From: Beijerinckiaceae bacterium
GTDB lineage: Bacteria; Pseudomonadota; Alphaproteobacteria; Rhizobiales; Beijerinckiaceae
Direction of reading: 5' to 3'
DNA length: 64,000 nt
NCBI GenBank assembly: GCA_947453155.1
Contig: CANGFE010000002.1
Span: forward strand, 26,905-90,904
Of this stretch, positions 1 to 7,927 are shown piece by piece. Each line of letters starts with the position of its first letter. The first letter of the stretch is position 1. A program made the position numbers and the translations under genes. The notes under the pieces were generated by a model that saw only the letters and a list, made by a program, of their open reading frames with translations, did no database searches and was not told the origin of the DNA.

Positions 1-1
1 G

Positions 2-1411
2 ACGCCAGAGCCCGTGCTGCGCGCCATGAATGAAGCAGGTGTCTTGGGTCGCTTCATCCCCGATTTCGGCCGCATTGTCGCGATGATGCAATTCAACATG
101 TATCATCACTATACGGTCGATGAGCATTTGCTGCGCACTGTTGGCATTATGTCGGGCATTGAGAGCGGGCGCTTGGCCGAAGATCATCCGGTCTGTTCCG
201 AAATCCTGCCCTCGATCTCCAATCGCACGGCGCTTTATGTCGCGCTCTTCCTGCATGATATTGCCAAGGGCCGCGATGAAGATCATTCCATTGCAGGTGC
301 CCGCGTGGCGCGAGAACTCTGCCCGCGTCTGGGTCTGTCGGAAGCCGAGACGGATACTGTGTCTTGGTTGATCGACACGCATCTTGTCATGTCGAATGTT
401 GCCCATAGCCGCGATCTGTCGGACCCCAAAACGATCCAGATGTTTGCCAATACTGTGCAGACGTTGGAGCGTTTGCGCATGTTGCTCGTGCTCACCGTTT
501 GCGACATTCGCGCCGTGGGTCCGGGTGTGTGGAATGGCTGGAAAGGCCAGCTCTTGCGCACCCTTTATTGGGAGACGGAAGTTGTTCTCGCTGGTGGCCA
601 TTCAGCGATTGACCGCAAGCAGCGCGTGATCAAGGCGCAGGAAGATTTGCGCGGCTCATTGCCCGGCTGGTCTGATCCCGACTTTGACGCTTACGCAGCG
701 CGTCACTATCCGGCCTATTGGCTGAAGGTTGATCTCGCCAATAAGGTCAAACACGCCAATCTGTTGCGCGTCACGGAAGTCGAAATGCGCTCGCTCGCCA
801 CCGAAGTGGCAACCGATGCCTTCCGCGGTGTGACAGAACTCACCGTGGTTGCGCCTGACCATCCACGCCTCTTGTCGATCATTGCGGGTGCCTGTGCAGC
901 CTCTGGCGCCAATATTGTCGATGCGCAGATTTTCACCACCACCGATGGTCTGGCGCTCGACACGATTGCCATCAGCCGCGCCTTTGATCGCGATGAAGAT
1001 GAATTGCGCCGCGCAGCCCGCGTCGCCGAGGCGATTGAAAAAGCCTTGCGCGGCGAAATCCGCCTGTCTGATGCGATTGCCAATCGCATGGGCGCGCCCA
1101 AGCCCGTCGACAAAACATTCCCCCTCGCGCCCGAAGTCACCATCGATAATAATCTGTCGAACAAATATACGGTGCTCGAAGTCTCGGGGCTTGATCGGCC
1201 GGGTCTGCTCTTTGATCTGACCTCGGCTCTGTCGCGGCTTAACCTCAACATCAGCTCGGCCCATGTCGCCACATTCGGCGAAAAGGCGGTCGACGTTTTC
1301 TATGTGACCGACCTGACGGGCCTCAAAATTACGGCCACCAATCGGCAGGGGACGATCCGTAAGGCTCTGCTCGAGATTTTTGAGCCCCCCAAGCCGGCCA
1401 CGAAGCGCTAA
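2..1411 (+). CDS. glnD: PII uridylyltransferase/uridylyl-removing enzyme GlnD, 3' part
   Basis: GlnD modifies PII signalling proteins by uridylylation and deuridylylation according to glutamine level, and so controls nitrogen assimilation. The reading frame is open from the window edge, so the nucleotidyltransferase N-terminus lies outside. Visible are the end of the central region, the HD phosphohydrolase domain with the HDIAKGR motif (about 80 residues into the fragment), and two C-terminal ACT domains, one starting near TELTVVAPDHPRLL and one near YTVLEVSGLDRPGLL, which bind glutamine in this family. It ends with TAA 80 bp before grpE. Family and domain order are clear; only the start is missing. 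Confidence 0.96.
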   Translation, partial: TPEPVLRAMNEAGVLGRFIPDFGRIVAMMQFNMYHHYTVDEHLLRTVGIMSGIESGRLAEDHPVCSEILPSISNRTALYVALFLHDIAKGRDEDHSIAGARVARELCPRLGLSEAETDTVSWLIDTHLVMSNVAHSRDLSDPKTIQMFANTVQTLERLRMLLVLTVCDIRAVGPGVWNGWKGQLLRTLYWETEVVLAGGHSAIDRKQRVIKAQEDLRGSLPGWSDPDFDAYAARHYPAYWLKVDLANKVKHANLLRVTEVEMRSLATEVATDAFRGVTELTVVAPDHPRLLSIIAGACAASGANIVDAQIFTTTDGLALDTIAISRAFDRDEDELRRAARVAEAIEKALRGEIRLSDAIANRMGAPKPVDKTFPLAPEVTIDNNLSNKYTVLEVSGLDRPGLLFDLTSALSRLNLNISSAHVATFGEKAVDVFYVTDLTGLKITATNRQGTIRKALLEIFEPPKPATKR

Positions 1412-1425
1412 GAGCAGGGGCAAAC

Positions 1426-1454
1426 CTTGATTTTTGGCCTCCGCAACCTGATAT
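1426..1454 (+). promoter_or_regulatory. Candidate RpoH (heat-shock sigma) promoter of grpE
   Basis: CTTGAT at 1426-1431 and CCTGATAT at 1447-1454 are separated by 15 bp. This resembles the sigma-32 pattern (CTTGAA plus a CCCCATNT-like -10) and has exactly the same spacing as the candidate in front of dnaK. The predicted start near 1461 leaves a leader of about 30 nt before grpE. It is inferred from pattern only. Confidence 0.5.
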
Positions 1455-1491
1455 CCATCACGACCCTTTTTTTGAGCCTTGAAGTTTTGAA

Positions 1492-2103
1492 ATGACTGAA
1501 GAGACCACGCAAGACCCTAATCCCAATCACGACGCTGAGCACAGCGGCCATGAGAGCTCCTTGACCTCGGAGGCCTCGCCGCAATCGCCCATCGGCGAGC
1601 CGGAGCCCTTCACCGAGATTGAAAATCTCATGCAGGAAAATAATGCGCTGAAGGACAAGGTTCTGCGCACGATGGCGGAGATGGAAAATCTGCGCCGCCG
1701 CACCGAGCGCGAAGTCGCAGATGCCAAGCTTTATGGCGTGACATCCTTTGCACGCGACATGCTGACCTTTGCGGATAATCTGCGCCGTGCGGTGGAAAGC
1801 GTTTCGGCGGAAGAGAAAGAGACGGCCAGCGCCGCGCTCAAATCCTTCGTGGAAGGCATTGAACTGACCGAGCGCGATTTCCTGTCGCGTCTGGCCCGTT
1901 TCGGCGTGAAGAAGCTGGAGCCGCAGGGCGAGAAGTTTGATCCAAACATGCATGAAGCATTGTTCGAAGTGCCTGATCCCAGTGTGGCAACTGGCACAGT
2001 CGTGCAAGTGGTGGAAGCAGGCTTCTCGATTGGCGATCGCTGCTTGCGCCCTGCAAAAGTCGGTGTCGCGCGCGGCGGGCCAAAGCCGGAAGCCGCTAAC
2101 TAA
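1492..2103 (+). CDS. grpE: Nucleotide exchange factor GrpE
   Basis: GrpE releases ADP from DnaK and completes the DnaK-DnaJ-GrpE chaperone cycle in the cytoplasm. The 203-residue product has an acidic, low-complexity N-terminus, a long coiled-coil helix (about residues 40-90, including [16 protein letters not shown]) and the C-terminal beta domain ending in [24 protein letters not shown], the family signature. Length is normal. The gene follows glnD on the same strand but has its own candidate RpoH promoter. dnaK and dnaJ lie 4-8 kb away on the other strand. Confidence 0.97.
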   Translation: MTEETTQDPNPNHDAEHSGHESSLTSEASPQSPIGEPEPFTEIENLMQENNALKDKVLRTMAEMENLRRRTEREVADAKLYGVTSFARDMLTFADNLRRAVESVSAEEKETASAALKSFVEGIELTERDFLSRLARFGVKKLEPQGEKFDPNMHEALFEVPDPSVATGTVVQVVEAGFSIGDRCLRPAKVGVARGGPKPEAAN

Positions 2104-2190
2104 CCGTCATTGCGAGCGTCAGCGAAGCAACCCAGAGGCCGCATGCTGCACTTCTGGTTTGCTTCGTCACGACGTTCCTCGCAATGACGG
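2104..2190. repeat. Palindromic intergenic repeat, copy 1
   Basis: An imperfect inverted repeat fills the gap between the convergent grpE and alkB genes. The outer arms are CCGTCATTGCGAG and CTCGCAATGACGG; inner arms are related to GAAGCAACCCAGA and TCTGGTTTGCTTC. Related copies lie at 10131-10215, 26645-26674, 63159-63239 and 63256-63300. The long hairpin could act as a bidirectional transcription barrier, but there is no T-run. Confidence 0.85.
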
Positions 2191-2194
2191 GGCT

Positions 2195-2809
2195 TTAAGC
2201 TTTCGTCACACGGCGTAGTGTCAGATTCAGCCGCCCGCCCTGCGGCAGCAAAGTCGATGTGCCGCCCATGATGCGGTCAACGCCGTGAAAGGCGAGGCGC
2301 GCGGGGCCTGTCAGCATCATCGCATCGCCCGAGTGCAGCTTGAAGCTTTTGGTCGATGATTTGCGCTCAGTCCCGCCAATGCGGAAGAGACAGGAATCGC
2401 CCAGCGAAAGCGACACGACGGGCGCATCAAAATCTTCTTCATCGCGATCTTGGTGCAGCCCCATGCGCGCCGACGCCTCGTAGAAATTCACAAGACAGGC
2501 TTCAGGCGGGTGTTTGTAGGGCGACAGATCATCCCAGACGCGCAAAGCAAGGCGTGGCATAGGTGACCAAGGCGCACCTGTTTCGGGATGGGTAGCTTGA
2601 TAGCGATAACCGCGCTCGCGGTCTGACACCCAGCCGAGCGCCCCGCAATTGGTCATGCGAACTGAAAATTCTTTGCCCGTGCGCGGCATGCGCGGCGTGA
2701 AGAGAGGCGCTTGCTTCACCGCCTCGCGCAGGTCGGCGACAAGTTCGTCCTGTTCTTCGCGGGAGAGATAGCCGGGCGCATAAACAAGGCCGGGAACAAT
2801 CTCATGCAT
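2195..2809 (-). CDS. alkB: AlkB-family alkylated DNA repair dioxygenase
   Basis: AlkB proteins are Fe(II)/2-oxoglutarate dioxygenases that oxidatively remove alkyl groups such as 1-methyladenine and 3-methylcytosine from DNA. The 204-residue protein carries the iron ligands H119-x-D121 (in GLHQDRDE) and H175 (AFHGVDRI), and the 2-oxoglutarate-binding RxNLTxR motif at 193-199. The N-terminal nucleotide-recognition lid is present, so it looks complete and active. It is the last gene of the minus-strand run dapB-gpmA-alkB. Confidence 0.93.
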   Translation of the reverse strand: MHEIVPGLVYAPGYLSREEQDELVADLREAVKQAPLFTPRMPRTGKEFSVRMTNCGALGWVSDRERGYRYQATHPETGAPWSPMPRLALRVWDDLSPYKHPPEACLVNFYEASARMGLHQDRDEEDFDAPVVSLSLGDSCLFRIGGTERKSSTKSFKLHSGDAMMLTGPARLAFHGVDRIMGGTSTLLPQGGRLNLTLRRVTKA

Positions 2810-2829
2810 GGCTTCACCTCGGCAGACAT

Positions 2830-2851
2830 CCTCTCCCGTTTACGGGAGAGG
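2830..2851 (-). terminator. Perfect 10-bp hairpin between gpmA and alkB
   Basis: CCTCTCCCGT and ACGGGAGAGG form a perfect stem with a 2-nt centre, 17 bp downstream of the gpmA stop on the minus strand. No T-run follows, so it is a weak terminator candidate at best. It may instead be a short dispersed repeat or an mRNA 3'-end stabiliser. Confidence 0.35.
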
Positions 2852-2868
2852 AGCCTGATCCGATCAGA

Positions 2869-3489
2869 TCAACCGTGGTGCAAGATCTTCTTATCCGCCA
2901 CGGTGGAATCGGCGTTGAGCGTATAGACAACCGGCACGCCGGTTTCGAGCTCAATACCGGTGATGGTTTCTGGCGTGGCACGTTCAAGCACCATCAGCAA
3001 AGCGCGCAGCGAATTGCCGTGCGCGACCACCAGCGTCTGCTCGCCGCGCAACACGCAGGGCAGAATGTTCTGGCAATAATAGGGAAGCACGCGGGCCAGC
3101 GTGTCCTTCAACGATTCACCACCGGGCGGGGGCGTGTCGTAGGAGCGGCGCCAGATCATGACTTGCTCTTCGCCCCACTTCTGCGCGGCTTCGGCTTTGT
3201 TGAGGCCCGAGAGATCGCCATAGTCGCGCTCATTGAGCTGAATGTCTTTCACGACATTCAACGACTGGTTCATTTCCTTGAGCGCGAGATCGCATGTGTC
3301 TTGCGCACGCTTCAGACCCGAGGTGAAAGCGCGATCAAATTTGATGCCGAGCTTGCCGATTTCCTGACCAGCCTTTTTGGCTTCTTCAATGCCGACTGGT
3401 GTGAGGTCCGGATTCTTCCAGCCTGTGAAGAGATTCTTCAGGTTCCAATCGCTCTGGCCGTGGCGCAAAAGCACGAGAGTGCGTTGCAT
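2869..3489 (-). CDS. gpmA: 2,3-bisphosphoglycerate-dependent phosphoglycerate mutase
   Basis: GpmA interconverts 3- and 2-phosphoglycerate in glycolysis and gluconeogenesis. I start it at the ATG at 3489 ([16 protein letters not shown]); a longer open frame upstream runs into dapB and shows no homology. The 206-residue protein is the short form common in alphaproteobacteria. It has the phospho-accepting H10 in LLRHG, acid catalyst E87 in NERDYG, and the second catalytic H157 in AHGNSLRA. It follows dapB by 19 bp on the same strand, so cotranscription is likely. Confidence 0.96.
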   Translation of the reverse strand: MQRTLVLLRHGQSDWNLKNLFTGWKNPDLTPVGIEEAKKAGQEIGKLGIKFDRAFTSGLKRAQDTCDLALKEMNQSLNVVKDIQLNERDYGDLSGLNKAEAAQKWGEEQVMIWRRSYDTPPPGGESLKDTLARVLPYYCQNILPCVLRGEQTLVVAHGNSLRALLMVLERATPETITGIELETGVPVVYTLNADSTVADKKILHHG

Positions 3490-3508
3490 GATCGCTCCTA
3501 TTGTCGTG

Positions 3509-4324
3509 TCAAATGTCAGAAAGGCCGAGAACGTCGGCCATGTTGTAATGGCCGGGCTTGCGGCCATGTCCCCAAAGCGCGGCCTTCACCGCACCGCGTG
3601 CGAAAATGCCGCGATCTTCCGCGCGATGCGCGAGTTCCAAGCGCTCACCGCTGCCGGCAAAGATCACTTGATGGTCGCCTACCACCGTGCCTCCGCGCAA
3701 AGTGGCAAAGCCAATGTCGCCGGCAGTGCGGGCACCTGTATGTCCGTCGCGTGCGCGCACGGAGCGCTCGCTCAAATCAATCTTGCGACCTTTGGCTGCC
3801 GCTTCGCCGAGCAGAAGTGCTGTCCCTGATGGCGCATCGACTTTCATGCGGTGATGCATTTCGACAATTTCAATGTCGTAATCTTCACCAAGAGTCTGCG
3901 CGACTTTTTTGACAAGACCGGCGAGCAGATTGACGCCAAGGCTCATATTGCCCGAGCGTACGACAACAGCATGGCGTGAAGCTGCGTCGATCTTTTCAAT
4001 GTCGGCGGCGGCCAAGCCTGTTGTGCCGATCACATGCACAATGCGTGCTTGTGCGGCGAGGCCCGCATAAGCAACAGTTGCGGCAGGCGAAGTAAAATCG
4101 ATCAGGCCATCGGCTTGCGCCAGAACGGCGAGTGCATCGGCAGAAATTTTCACGCCATTGGCGCCCACGCCTGCGAGCAGGCCAGCATCCTGACCGAGTG
4201 CGGGAGATCCTTCGCGCTCCAAAGCGCCGGCCAAAACCGCACCTTCGGTGTCGTGGATGATCTGCACGAGCATGCGCCCCATGCGTCCGGCAGCCCCTGC
4301 CACGACGAGCCGCATCTCGCTCAT
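3509..4324 (-). CDS. dapB: 4-hydroxy-tetrahydrodipicolinate reductase DapB
   Basis: DapB performs the NAD(P)H-dependent reduction in the diaminopimelate/lysine pathway, feeding peptidoglycan. The start MSEMRLVV at 4324 is preferred over an ATG 15 bp upstream because GGGAGG lies 6 nt before it. The 271-residue protein shows the nucleotide-binding GAAGRMG at 10-16 and the substrate motif [14 protein letters not shown] around 156-169, with H157/H158 and K161. Promoter-like elements lie upstream. Confidence 0.96.
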   Translation of the reverse strand: MSEMRLVVAGAAGRMGRMLVQIIHDTEGAVLAGALEREGSPALGQDAGLLAGVGANGVKISADALAVLAQADGLIDFTSPAATVAYAGLAAQARIVHVIGTTGLAAADIEKIDAASRHAVVVRSGNMSLGVNLLAGLVKKVAQTLGEDYDIEIVEMHHRMKVDAPSGTALLLGEAAAKGRKIDLSERSVRARDGHTGARTAGDIGFATLRGGTVVGDHQVIFAGSGERLELAHRAEDRGIFARGAVKAALWGHGRKPGHYNMADVLGLSDI

Positions 4325-4363
4325 GCCAACCTCCCTCAATCCTTCAGAAAAGACGTTGCGGGG

Positions 4364-4392
4364 TCTATAGCGCTCAGGGAGCTCGGGCGCAA
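4364..4392 (-). promoter_or_regulatory. Candidate sigma-70-type promoter of dapB
   Basis: Reading the minus strand, TTGCGC (4392-4387) and TATAGA (4369-4364) are separated by 17 bp, giving a start about 30 nt before dapB. The -35 match is only partial, as is usual in this group. Confidence 0.4.
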
Positions 4393-4498
4393 AGGCATAA
4401 GCAAAAATCGCCGCAATCGCGTCATTTTCGCGTCACAATCGGCCTCTATGGTCACACTCAAGCCGCTGAGAGATTGTCCCCCAATCCCAGTAGCTCTG

Positions 4499-4534
4499 AA
4501 ACGCCGGGCCGGATGTACGCCCGGCGTTTTTTTA
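4499..4534 (+). terminator. Rho-independent terminator with no plus-strand gene upstream
   Basis: An 11-bp stem (4499-4509 with 4519-4529, core CGCCGGGC/GCCCGGCG), a 9-nt loop and a run of seven T (4527-4533) make a strong plus-strand terminator. There is no plus-strand gene upstream in this gap. On the minus strand it lies just after brnA and ends in only three T, so it would serve brnTA weakly. See the small-RNA finding. Confidence 0.8.
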
Positions 4535-4837
4535 TGGTTTGAGGGCGGCTTTCAAAATGGCATTGGCCCGCGCCCGCCAACCGGGGCCCGAAGCCTCCAG
4601 AGCCTCCCAGACATCCGCATCCAGCCGCAGCGAGACAAGTTTTTTGGGCGACTCCAGCATCGGGCGACCACGCGGCCTTTTGAAAACAGATTTTTCAAGG
4701 TCGGACATAGCTTCCCAGGGAAGGGCGTTCCTGACGTCCTCATCGGTCCATTCCGGATTCTCTGGATCCGTGACCGGCCCCTTAGGATAGAAGCCTTCAG
4801 TGCTCTTTTTTGACATATCGAGAGACCTCGTCTTCAT
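4532..4837 (-). CDS. brnA: BrnA-family antitoxin
   Basis: BrnA is the ribbon-helix-helix antitoxin that neutralises BrnT ribonuclease and represses the shared operon. The 101-residue protein has a family-typical N-terminal stretch (YPKGPVTDPENPEWTDED) and a C-terminal DNA-binding segment around KKLVSLRLDADVWEALEA. I use the ATG at 4837, which has GAGG 7 nt upstream; the ATG at 4816 (MSKKSTEG) is a real alternative. Either start overlaps the end of brnT, so translation is coupled. Confidence 0.85.
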   Translation of the reverse strand: MKTRSLDMSKKSTEGFYPKGPVTDPENPEWTDEDVRNALPWEAMSDLEKSVFKRPRGRPMLESPKKLVSLRLDADVWEALEASGPGWRARANAILKAALKP

Positions 4838-5054
4838 GTGCTCGCCTCAGGCTGATAGCGCGAATGGCATAGTCTCGAAGCGTGTAAATCAAGCAGTACC
4901 AATGCCCGTCAATCTGCCCATAGAGGCGCGACCGGGGTTCTGAGCCACGTTTTTGACGTGCAAAGCCCATGACTTCGAGCTCGCTGGCCCGTGCGAGCGA
5001 AATGCCGTGTTTGTCGATGTTGAGCCGGTCTTTCTCCGGATCGAACTCAATCAT
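4797..5054 (-). CDS. brnT: BrnT-family ribonuclease toxin
   Basis: BrnT toxins have a RelE-like fold and cleave RNA to arrest growth. The 85-residue protein matches the family from end to end: FDPEKDRLNIDKHGISLARASE at the start, a YCLIYTLRD strand, and the RAISLRRAHEDEVSRY C-terminal signature. It is the first gene of the pair, the usual BrnTA order. No good ribosome binding site precedes the ATG, because the palindromic AT-rich operator abuts it; weak or near-leaderless initiation is possible. It looks intact. Confidence 0.87.
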   Translation of the reverse strand: MIEFDPEKDRLNIDKHGISLARASELEVMGFARQKRGSEPRSRLYGQIDGHWYCLIYTLRDYAIRAISLRRAHEDEVSRYVKKEH

Positions 5055-5090
5055 TTTTGTATCACAAAAAAGAATAAATGTATAACAAAA
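5055..5090 (-). promoter_or_regulatory. Candidate BrnA operator: two repeats 21 bp apart
   Basis: TGTATCACAAAA (5058-5069) and TGTATAACAAAA (5079-5090) are direct repeats with a 21-bp period, two helical turns. The first is half of a perfect inverted repeat TTTTGT-ATC-ACAAAA (5055-5069); the second lies in a weaker palindrome. The block is AT-rich unlike its surroundings and touches the brnT start codon, as expected for an autoregulatory site. Confidence 0.6.
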
Positions 5091-5111
5091 AATCAGGATC
5101 AGAAGGTCAGC

Positions 5112-5813
5112 TTAGCAGGCTCCGGCAATCTCCGCGACAATGGCTTCAGCGGCCGCTTTGGGGTCTTTGGCCTGCGTCACAGGGCGGCCTACGACCAAAT
5201 GGTCTGCACCTGCTGAGATCGCCTCTGCGGGCGTCATGACGCGTTTCTGGTCGCCCACGGCCGCGCCAGCGGGGCGGATGCCCGGCGTCACAAGGCGCAT
5301 GTCCGGCCCGACAATCCCGCGCATGGCTTTCACTTCTTCCGCAGAGAGGATCAGCCCGTGGATGCCAGCCGCCTTGGCTTGCTGGGCACGGCGGCCGACC
5401 AATTCCGGCACGCGCAAAGCATAGCCCGCTTCGCGCAGATCATCATCGTCGTAGGAGGTCATGACGGTGACAGCCAGAATCTTCATCTTCGAGCCGCCTA
5501 GCGCGCCCATGGCCGCCTTCATCGTCTGCGGAAAGGCATGAACGGTGAGGAAAGTCGCACCGATCTCGGCTACCTGTTCGGTGGCACGGGCGACGGTGTT
5601 GGGAATGTCGTGGAACTTCAGATCGAGAAAGACCTGCTTGCCGCTTTTGATCAGGTCTTGGGCGAGCCCAATCCCCCCGCCATAGGTCAGCTCCAGCCCG
5701 ATTTTGTAAAAGCTCACGGCATCGCCGAGCTCGGCGACCATGGCTTCCGCCGCTTTGGCATTGGCGAGATCGAGCGCCACAATCAGGCGGTCGCGGGGGG
5801 AGATGTTGGCCAT
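5112..5813 (-). CDS. pyrF: Orotidine 5'-phosphate decarboxylase
   Basis: PyrF makes UMP from OMP, the last step of de novo pyrimidine synthesis. I start at ATG 5813 ([15 protein letters not shown]); the frame extends 60 bp further but without homology. The 233-residue TIM-barrel protein carries D15, K37 and the catalytic D64-x-K66-x-x-D69 in [11 protein letters not shown], plus the phosphate-binding LVTPGIRP and HLVVGRPVT segments. It follows the methyltransferase by 60 bp on the same strand. Confidence 0.96.
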   Translation of the reverse strand: MANISPRDRLIVALDLANAKAAEAMVAELGDAVSFYKIGLELTYGGGIGLAQDLIKSGKQVFLDLKFHDIPNTVARATEQVAEIGATFLTVHAFPQTMKAAMGALGGSKMKILAVTVMTSYDDDDLREAGYALRVPELVGRRAQQAKAAGIHGLILSAEEVKAMRGIVGPDMRLVTPGIRPAGAAVGDQKRVMTPAEAISAGADHLVVGRPVTQAKDPKAAAEAIVAEIAGAC

Positions 5814-5873
5814 GGTCTTCGTCCGGTTAGGTTTTACCCCTGATGCACCCGGCGGCGTGGCCTGTCGAGACAA

Positions 5874-6611
5874 TCAGCGTGCCCGTAGGCGGATTTCCCC
5901 CGCAATGCGCTTGAACAGCGCTTCCGCAGGCGAGTGTTGCACGCGTGGCGCCTCGGCTGTCGGCCGATAGACCCAGACGCGGGCGGGTGGCAGATTGAGC
6001 CAGACAGGGGCCGATGCCTGCGCCGTGAACGCGACAGGCACCCCATCTTTCGGGTCGCGCGGCATGGGCGAGGCGACCCCATAGGTGAATTGTACAAAGC
6101 GGCCCTTGCCGCCCATCAATTGAAACGCATAATCCAGCAGCGCGAGACGTTGCGCATCGGGAAGGTTCAAAAGCGGCAAGCTCGAAACCACCGCTGCCAC
6201 AGGCGCATCAATCTTGCCCGCCAATGTGCGCGATAAATGCAGCGCATCACCTTGAATGATTTTGGCGCGCGGAAAGCGCCGCTCCAGCAGGCGACAAAAA
6301 TCGGCGTCATATTCCACGAGCACGAGGCGCTCTTCGGCAATGCCGCGTGCGATCAAAGCTTGCGTCACAGGCCCAGTGCCAGGCCCAAGCTCAATCACCA
6401 ATCCCTCATCTTGCGGATCAACACGCGCGGCCATGCTGCGCGCCAAAAAACGCCCCGAAGGCGAGACGGCGCCGGTTGTCGCGGGATTGTCGAACCACGC
6501 GCGAATGAAACGTGCTTGTTCAACAAGGCTCGCTTGAACAGGATTGATCCGGCTGTGGTGTCTTGTGCGCGGCCGGCCTTTGAGATCGGCTCCACTTTGA
6601 TTGAGACGCAA
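5874..6611 (-). CDS. SAM-dependent methyltransferase, PmtA-like (phospholipid N-methyltransferase)
   Basis: The 245-residue protein resembles rhizobial PmtA, which methylates phosphatidylethanolamine towards phosphatidylcholine. Visible are FIRAWFDNPATTGAVSPSGR (35-54), a membrane-substrate region conserved in this group, the SAM-binding VIELGPGTG at 72-80, and SSLPLLNLP after strand 4. The start is TTG at 6611 with GGAGTGG upstream; no better start is in frame. A related rRNA-methyltransferase-like (KsgA fold) function cannot be excluded, so I give no gene symbol. Confidence 0.75.
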   Translation of the reverse strand: MRLNQSGADLKGRPRTRHHSRINPVQASLVEQARFIRAWFDNPATTGAVSPSGRFLARSMAARVDPQDEGLVIELGPGTGPVTQALIARGIAEERLVLVEYDADFCRLLERRFPRAKIIQGDALHLSRTLAGKIDAPVAAVVSSLPLLNLPDAQRLALLDYAFQLMGGKGRFVQFTYGVASPMPRDPKDGVPVAFTAQASAPVWLNLPPARVWVYRPTAEAPRVQHSPAEALFKRIAGEIRLRAR

Positions 6612-6707
6612 TCCACCACTCCGTCATGTCGACAGGATTAAACTGAACAACAACGTCAATAAGGTCAAGAATACTTTACCAGCGCGAGGCTTAAGCTTGC
6701 GGGAGCT

Positions 6708-7841
6708 TTAGCTCTGCGCGCCGGTCAGAAATTCTTTCATTCGTGTGAAAAAGCCCGATGATTCCGGATGCGTCTTGTTGGACGATTCCGTTTCAAATTC
6801 TTCCAGCAATTCGCGTTGGCGCTTGGTGAGATTTTGCGGTGTCTCGACATTGGCTTGAATATAGAGATCGCCGAAATCACGCGTGCGCAGCACCGGCATG
6901 CCTTTGCTCTTCAGCTTAAATTGTTTTCCAGATTGCGTGCCTTCCGGAATCTTCACTTTCGCTTCCGAGCCATCCACCGTGTGCACGGTGAATTCGCCAC
7001 CGAGCGCCGCCTGCACCATGGAAATCGGCACGCGGCAGAAGAGATCGGCACCATCGCGCTGGAAGAAGGGATGGGCTTTCATCGACAAGAAAATATAAAG
7101 GTCGCCCGCAGGCCCACCGCGCAATCCCGCTTCGCCTTCACCAGCCAAGCGAATGCGCGTGCCATCTTCCACACCGGGCGGAATATTGACTGACAGCGAA
7201 CGCTCTTTGGTGATGCGCCCGGCGCCACGGCACGAGTCGCAAGGATTGTCGATCATCTCGCCGCGGCCCTGACAGGTCGGGCAGGTGCGTTCAATGGCAA
7301 AGAAACCTTGCTGTGCGCGTACGCGTCCCGCACCACCGCAAGTGCCGCATGCTTTCGGCTTGGAACCCGCTTTCGCGCCCGTGCCCGTGCAGGCTTCGCA
7401 CGACATAAGGCTTGGCACTTTGATGGTGGCCGTCTTGCCCTTGAAAGCATCTTCCAAAGTGATTTCGAGATTGTAGCGCAGGTCGGATCCACGTTCGCGA
7501 CCATTTGAACGGCCGCGTCGACCGCCGCCCATCATGTCACCGAAGAGATCGTCGAAAATATCGGCCATGGACGAGCCAAAGCCATCGCCCATACCACCAC
7601 CCATGCCGCCGCCATTTTCAAAAGCGGCATGACCGAAGCGATCATAGGCTGCGCGCTTCTGGCCATCGGAGAGGCATTGATAGGCTTCGTTGATATCTTT
7701 GAATTTTTGTTCGGCAGCCGCGTCACCCGGATTTTTGTCGGGGTGAAATTGCATCGCGAGCTTGCGGAATGCCGATTTCAATTCGGCTTCGGTGGCCGTG
7801 CGGCTCACGCCAAGTGTGTCGTAATAATCAGCCTTGGCCAT
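6708..7841 (-). CDS. dnaJ: Chaperone protein DnaJ
   Basis: DnaJ is the Hsp40 co-chaperone that delivers unfolded proteins to DnaK and stimulates its ATPase. The 377-residue protein is a complete type I DnaJ: J domain with HPD at 33-35, a Gly/Phe/Met-rich linker around 77-107, four zinc repeats (C148/C151, C165/C168, C187/C190, C201/C204), then the C-terminal substrate domains. It is downstream of dnaK, 86 bp away across a hairpin. Confidence 0.98.
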   Translation of the reverse strand: MAKADYYDTLGVSRTATEAELKSAFRKLAMQFHPDKNPGDAAAEQKFKDINEAYQCLSDGQKRAAYDRFGHAAFENGGGMGGGMGDGFGSSMADIFDDLFGDMMGGGRRGRSNGRERGSDLRYNLEITLEDAFKGKTATIKVPSLMSCEACTGTGAKAGSKPKACGTCGGAGRVRAQQGFFAIERTCPTCQGRGEMIDNPCDSCRGAGRITKERSLSVNIPPGVEDGTRIRLAGEGEAGLRGGPAGDLYIFLSMKAHPFFQRDGADLFCRVPISMVQAALGGEFTVHTVDGSEAKVKIPEGTQSGKQFKLKSKGMPVLRTRDFGDLYIQANVETPQNLTKRQRELLEEFETESSNKTHPESSGFFTRMKEFLTGAQS

Positions 7842-7886
7842 GGTTCTTCACGTTTCGCTCAAGCCCTAACTGCAGACAAGAAAGTG

Positions 7887-7912
7887 GCGGGTGAGAGATT
7901 TTCTCGCCCGCC
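7887..7912 (-). terminator. Hairpin between dnaK and dnaJ
   Basis: On the minus strand GGCGGGCGAGA and TCTCACCCGCC pair with one mismatch around a short A/T loop, followed by a short pyrimidine tract (ACTTTCTT). It lies just after the dnaK stop. It probably works as a partial terminator or mRNA end-stabiliser, lowering dnaJ relative to dnaK. Confidence 0.55.
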
Positions 7913-7927
7913 GCTTTGATCTTGGAT

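Noticed and set aside
2875..3912. A 345-codon plus-strand frame across gpmA and dapB
   Set aside because: It is the mirror of two well-supported genes and its product is low-complexity Arg/His-rich without motifs.
4034..4813. A 259-codon plus-strand frame across dapB start and brnA
   Set aside because: Runs through the dapB promoter, a terminator and brnA in antisense; no protein-like features.
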